In this document: piece by piece, positions 31,691 to 35,107 of the stretch
How positions within the stretch are numbered: the stretch's first letter is position 1
How the letters are laid out: each line of letters starts with the position of its first letter
Source: UBA4656 sp002405525
Lineage (GTDB): Bacteria > Pseudomonadota > Gammaproteobacteria > Xanthomonadales > Ahniellaceae
DNA: 35,107 nucleotides
Direction: 5' to 3'
Assembly (NCBI GenBank): GCA_036723735.1
Contig: DAIMGT010000041.1
Location: forward strand, 1-35,107
Made by a program: the position numbers and the translations under genes
Notes under the pieces: generated by a model
Database searches by the model: none
What the model was told of the DNA's origin: nothing
The model's input: only the letters and a program-made list of their open reading frames with translations

Positions 31691-32479
31691 TCAATCGCGA
31701 GTGTTCCGATCCACCTCGCGCGCGATCTCGCGCAGCACCGGGTCGTCCTCGATGCGCGGCGGCGGCGCCGCGTCCGGCGAGCCCGACTTTTGCGCGATGC
31801 CGTCGAACTGCAGCAGGCAGCGGGCGGCGAACAGGGCCACGCCGGCGGCCAGCGCAAAGTGCGCGCCGACCACCGCGCCGACCGGGCCCTGCGACCACGA
31901 CGACGCGGCCTCGATCGCCGGCGTCATGCCGAAGCGCTCCACGCCGACGAACGGCAGCAGGGCCGTGAGCAGGAGGGCGGCGATCAGGGTCAGGCTCGCC
32001 ATGAACTGCCGGTGCCCGGCCGGCACCCGCCACCGCCGCCCGCCTTGAGCGATCGTCAGCCACGCGCCGGGAACGGGCGCCTCGCGATCGACGTCGCCGG
32101 CGGTGATCCGCCACAGGGTCGTCGCCGACAGCAGCAGCACGCAGGCCAGGGCTTCGATCCCGAACAGCGCCGCTGCCGATGCGGCGACCCCCACCGCGGG
32201 CGCGAGCACGAAGCCGGCTTTCCAGGCGCGCGCCATCACCGCGTCCGGCAGGCGCGTCACGCCGACGAACAGGGTCAGGACCGACAGCGGCACCTGGATC
32301 AGGAACAGTGGTGCCGCCCAGCCGACGAGGTCGACGCCCGCGATCGCCTGCGGCCGCGCCCACGCCAGGGCGCAGGCCGCGCAGGCGATCGCGTCGGGCA
32401 GGGCGTCGAGGCAGGCGTCGCCGAAGCCGCGCGGACGCAGCGCCGGGACGCCGGCGTCGACGCGCGCTGCAACCGGCAT
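31691..32479 (-). CDS. Integral membrane protein of unknown function
   Basis: The start is taken as the ATG at 32479 (262 residues); a GTG at 32497 is the alternative. Five to six hydrophobic segments are visible, among them LVGWAAPLFLIQVPLSVLTL, FVLAPAVGVAASAAALFGIE, QFMASLTLIAALLLTALLPF and GAVVGAHFALAAGVALFAAR. The C-terminal part (QKSGSPDAAPPPRIEDDPVL and REIAREVDRNTRD) is polar and probably cytosolic. No family was recognised. It lies 25 bases downstream of the phosphodiesterase gene on the same strand, so the two are probably co-transcribed. Confidence 0.7.
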   Translation of the reverse strand: MPVAARVDAGVPALRPRGFGDACLDALPDAIACAACALAWARPQAIAGVDLVGWAAPLFLIQVPLSVLTLFVGVTRLPDAVMARAWKAGFVLAPAVGVAASAAALFGIEALACVLLLSATTLWRITAGDVDREAPVPGAWLTIAQGGRRWRVPAGHRQFMASLTLIAALLLTALLPFVGVERFGMTPAIEAASSWSQGPVGAVVGAHFALAAGVALFAARCLLQFDGIAQKSGSPDAAPPPRIEDDPVLREIAREVDRNTRD

Positions 32480-32504
32480 TCGTGGTGTCCGCCGCACGGC
32501 TGGC

Positions 32505-33896
32505 CTAGCGGCCCGTCGAGGGCGCGCTTGCGGGCATCGCGTCCGCCGCGTGTGGCCGGCACCCGCCGTGGCGTGCCGCCGCCGGAACCGGCGCGCGCAT
32601 GCCGGCCCGGTCGACGCGGCATCCGCGCCGCAGCCGCACCGGCGGTTGCCCGCCGTCCCGCGCGAGGGCGACGGCCGGCGGTGCGAGCACGGCGGCCACC
32701 CGGTCCGGACTGGCGAGCGGGGTCTCGGGCGGCAAGCTCAGGGCGCCCATCAGCACGCCGTAAACGTCGCGCGCCTCGATCTCGTCGACCACCGTGGCGC
32801 GGCGGAACGCCGGCCCGTGGGCGACGAACAGCGCGCGCATCGACGGCGCGGCGTTGTCGTAGCCGTGCGCACCGCCGCCGCGCCAGTCGCGATTGCGCTC
32901 GATCCAGTCGGCGTCGGCGATCAGCCAGCCCGGGTCCGCGAGGCAGACGAACGGTGCGACACGCTGGTGCCGCCCGTAGCGGAAGCGCGTGGGCAGGTCC
33001 TGCTTGCGCCAGCACCGCATGCCGCGGTGGCGGCCGACCAGGGCGCGCGCCACCGTGGCGGCGCGGCCGGCGGCGGGCTCCACCGGCACGACCGTGCCCC
33101 AGTAGCGCACGACGACGTCCTTGCGGTCGACGATTGCGTCGAGCCGCACCACGCGCTGCGGCGAGGTCGCCGCCATGCCGTGGTCGGACACCAGCACCAG
33201 GTTCACCGCATCCAGCATCCCGCGCGCCGCCAGTCCGTCGACCAGCCGCGCCAGTGCGCGATCGATGGCGGCTAGCGCGGCATCGAGGCGCGTCGAGCGC
33301 GGTCCTTCCGCATGGCCGACAGTGTCCACCAGATCGAAGTACAGGGTCATGAACGCGGGGCGCTCGGAAGGCGGGCGGTCGAGCCAGGCCAGCACCTCGT
33401 CGACCCGCGCGCCCGGCAGCATGCGCTGGTCGTACGGTCGCCACAGGTGCGGGCGCACGCCCGCGATCTCGGCCTCCGATCCCGGCCAGAACAGCGGCGC
33501 CGTGCGCAGCCCCGCCCGCTCGGCCGAGACCCACACCGGCACGCCGCCCCACCAGCGGCCGTCGCCCACCGCGGCGCGATTGGACAGGCTGAACTCGTCC
33601 GCCAGGCCTGGATCGACCATCGTGTTGTGCACGATGCCGTGCTGGTCGGGGTCCAGCCCGGTGACCTGCGTGTAGTGGTTCGGAAAGGTGAGGCTGGGAA
33701 AGGCCGGCAGCATCCGACGTGCATGCGTGCCGGCGTTCGCGAGGCGGTGCAGGGTGGGGGAATGGCCGCGCGCGACGTACTCCGGATGGAAGCCGTCGAT
33801 CGAGACCAGGACCAGCGGCGGCGGCGCACCGCGCGCGGGCAGCAGCGCCACCAGCAGCGCGGGGACGAGGAGCAGGCGGAGCAGGCGAGCGCGCAT
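32505..33896 (-). CDS. Secreted nucleotide pyrophosphatase/phosphodiesterase (alkaline phosphatase superfamily)
   Basis: This 463-residue protein has a signal peptide (MRARLLRLLLVPALLVALLPARG). It matches the NPP family, which includes Xanthomonas NPP and cleaves phosphodiester bonds in nucleotides using two zinc ions. The metal Asp is in LVLVSIDGFHPEY. The nucleophilic Thr is in FPSLTFPNHYTQVTGLDPDQ. The other zinc ligands fit DLVDTVGHAEGP, LVSDHGMA and GAHGYDN. The protein would act in the periplasm or outside. The C-terminal 60 residues are Arg/Ala-rich and less typical, so an extended or altered end is possible. It is divergent from hutU (132 bases between starts). Confidence 0.88.
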   Translation of the reverse strand: MRARLLRLLLVPALLVALLPARGAPPPLVLVSIDGFHPEYVARGHSPTLHRLANAGTHARRMLPAFPSLTFPNHYTQVTGLDPDQHGIVHNTMVDPGLADEFSLSNRAAVGDGRWWGGVPVWVSAERAGLRTAPLFWPGSEAEIAGVRPHLWRPYDQRMLPGARVDEVLAWLDRPPSERPAFMTLYFDLVDTVGHAEGPRSTRLDAALAAIDRALARLVDGLAARGMLDAVNLVLVSDHGMAATSPQRVVRLDAIVDRKDVVVRYWGTVVPVEPAAGRAATVARALVGRHRGMRCWRKQDLPTRFRYGRHQRVAPFVCLADPGWLIADADWIERNRDWRGGGAHGYDNAAPSMRALFVAHGPAFRRATVVDEIEARDVYGVLMGALSLPPETPLASPDRVAAVLAPPAVALARDGGQPPVRLRRGCRVDRAGMRAPVPAAARHGGCRPHAADAMPASAPSTGR

Positions 33897-33992
33897 GGCG
33901 GCGGCGATTCATCGGGCCGCCGAAGGATACGCGTCCCGCGTGGCCGACGCATGGCGGGCGCGGGCCCGCGCAGCGAGCCGCGTGGCGAGGCC

Positions 33993-33998
33993 TATACT
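33993..33998 (+). promoter_or_regulatory. Possible -10 element of hutU
   Basis: TATACT lies 30 bases before the hutU ATG, at a distance suitable for a promoter. No good -35 hexamer is seen 16 to 18 bases upstream, so an activator may be needed or the match may be chance. Confidence 0.35.
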
Positions 33999-34028
33999 GG
34001 GCCCCGTCAGCCGCCGCCGTCGAAGCCG

Positions 34029-35107
34029 ATGAACGCACCCACCCGCCGCGACGAGACCCGCGTCATCCGTGCCCCGCGCGGCACCGCGCTGCGTTGCCGG
34101 TCCTGGCTCACCGAAGCCGCGTACCGGATGATCCAGAACAACCTCGACCCCGACGTGGCCGAGAACCCGGCGGAACTGGTGGTCTACGGCGGCATCGGCC
34201 GCGCGGCGCGCGACTGGGAATGCTTCGACGCCATCCTGCGCTGCCTGCGCGAACTCGGTGACGACGAGACCCTGCTGGTGCAATCCGGCAAGCCGGTCGG
34301 TGTGTTTCCCACCCACCCGGATGCGCCGCGCGTGCTGCTCGCCAACTCCAACCTGGTGCCGCACTGGGCCACCTGGGAACACTTCCACGAACTCGACCGC
34401 AAGGGCCTGATGATGTACGGCCAGATGACGGCCGGCTCGTGGATCTACATCGGTTCGCAGGGCATCGTGCAGGGCACCTACGAGACCTTCGTCGAGATGG
34501 GTCGCCAGCACTATGGCGGCGACCTCGGAGGGCGCTGGATTCTGACCGCGGGCCTCGGCGGCATGGGCGGCGCGCAGCCGTTGGCGGCGAGTCTCGCCGG
34601 CGCCTGTTCGCTGAACATCGAGTGCCAGCAGTCCCGCATCGACATGCGGCTGCGCACGCGCTACGTCGACGAACAGGCCTCCGACCTCGACGACGCGCTC
34701 GCACGCATCGCGCGCCACACGGCACAGCGCAAGGCGGTCAGCGTGGCCCTGCTCGGCAATGCGGCGGAAATCCTGCCCGAACTGGTGCGTCGTGGCGTGC
34801 GGCCGGACGCGGTCACCGATCAGACCAGCGCCCACGATCCGGTGAACGGGTATCTGCCTGCCGGCTGGACCGTCGAACAGTGGTTCGAGCGCCGCGCGGT
34901 CGACCCCGTGGGCACGGCGCGCGCGGCGAAGGCCTCGATGCGCATCCATGTCGAGGCGATGCTGGCCTTCGATGCGATGGGTGTGCCGACCTTCGACTAC
35001 GGCAACAACATCCGCCAGATGGCCAAGGACGAGGGCTGCGCGAACGCCTTCGACTTCCCCGGCTTCGTGCCGGCCTACGTGCGGCCGCTGTTCTGCCGCG
35101 GCATCGG
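34029..35107 (+). CDS. hutU: Urocanate hydratase, N-terminal part (runs off the right edge)
   Basis: The frame starts at the ATG at 34029 (MNAPTRRDETRVIRAPRGT) and is open for 359 codons to the edge; complete HutU has about 550 to 560 residues. It adds water to urocanate to make 4-imidazolone-5-propanoate, the substrate of HutI. Family landmarks are strong: KPVGVFPTHPDAPRVLLANS, MYGQMTAGSWIYIGSQGIVQ, the NAD-binding GLGGMGGAQPLAASLAG, and VTDQTSAHDPVNGYLP. The active-site Cys region lies beyond the window. Confidence 0.96.
   Translation, partial: MNAPTRRDETRVIRAPRGTALRCRSWLTEAAYRMIQNNLDPDVAENPAELVVYGGIGRAARDWECFDAILRCLRELGDDETLLVQSGKPVGVFPTHPDAPRVLLANSNLVPHWATWEHFHELDRKGLMMYGQMTAGSWIYIGSQGIVQGTYETFVEMGRQHYGGDLGGRWILTAGLGGMGGAQPLAASLAGACSLNIECQQSRIDMRLRTRYVDEQASDLDDALARIARHTAQRKAVSVALLGNAAEILPELVRRGVRPDAVTDQTSAHDPVNGYLPAGWTVEQWFERRAVDPVGTARAAKASMRIHVEAMLAFDAMGVPTFDYGNNIRQMAKDEGCANAFDFPGFVPAYVRPLFCRGI

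Overview
The window is a high-GC bacterial chromosome segment, most likely from a gammaproteobacterium of the Lysobacterales (Xanthomonadales) type. This is inferred from the gene families present (the HutI/HutF histidine route, a bTHX ribosomal protein, DUF3391 HD-GYP, an Xanthomonas-like nucleotide pyrophosphatase, a ZnuD-like receptor). No rRNA or other taxonomic marker is present, so the placement is tentative.

Layout. 1-1303: the edge of an IS21-family element that has inserted into, and cut, a decayed IS3-family element. 1390-3923: two cyclic-di-GMP genes on the minus strand (GGDEF-like/EAL and HD-GYP). 4015-6615: a TonB-dependent metal receptor divergent from a MerC-domain membrane protein. 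6675-6901: ribosomal protein bTHX and its terminator. 7069-9731: divergent histidine-degradation genes hutI and hutF. 9771-14657 (minus strand): an operon for a trans-outer-membrane electron conduit, made of a NapC/NirT-type tetraheme quinol dehydrogenase, an ethylbenzene-dehydrogenase-gamma-like cytochrome, a DmsE/MtrA-like decaheme cytochrome and an MtrB/PioB-like barrel. 14886-15863: a divergent MenA-like prenyltransferase, followed by non-coding DNA and a decayed fragment of a second prenyltransferase C-terminus. 16290-16871: hupE on the minus strand. 17132-30856: a complete uptake [NiFe]-hydrogenase cluster (small and large subunits, cytochrome b, protease, accessory genes and hypABFCDE). 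30898-33896: a RatA-like protein, a membrane protein and a secreted phosphodiesterase on the minus strand. 34029 to the end: the 5' part of hutU.

How the genes may work together. The small subunit carries all six proximal-cluster cysteines of oxygen-tolerant group 1 membrane-bound hydrogenases. The cluster contains every gene needed for Ni-Fe(CN)2CO cofactor assembly. The cytochrome b would pass electrons from H2 to the quinone pool. The neighbouring NapC-like protein could withdraw quinol electrons into the periplasm and hand them, through the multiheme cytochromes and the barrel, to an acceptor outside the cell. Near-consensus FNR/ANR-type palindromes lie in both control regions: TTGATcgagGTCAA between the conduit operon and the MenA-like gene, and TTGACcggaGTCAA between hupE and the hydrogenase operon. 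This suggests co-regulation, probably under low oxygen. H2-driven extracellular electron transfer through a possibly menaquinone-linked pool is the main hypothesis drawn here. It is an inference from gene content and sites, not something the sequence proves.

The hut genes lie on both sides of the electron-transfer block (hutI/hutF on the left, hutU on the right). The block may therefore have been inserted into, or rearranged within, a histidine-utilisation locus.
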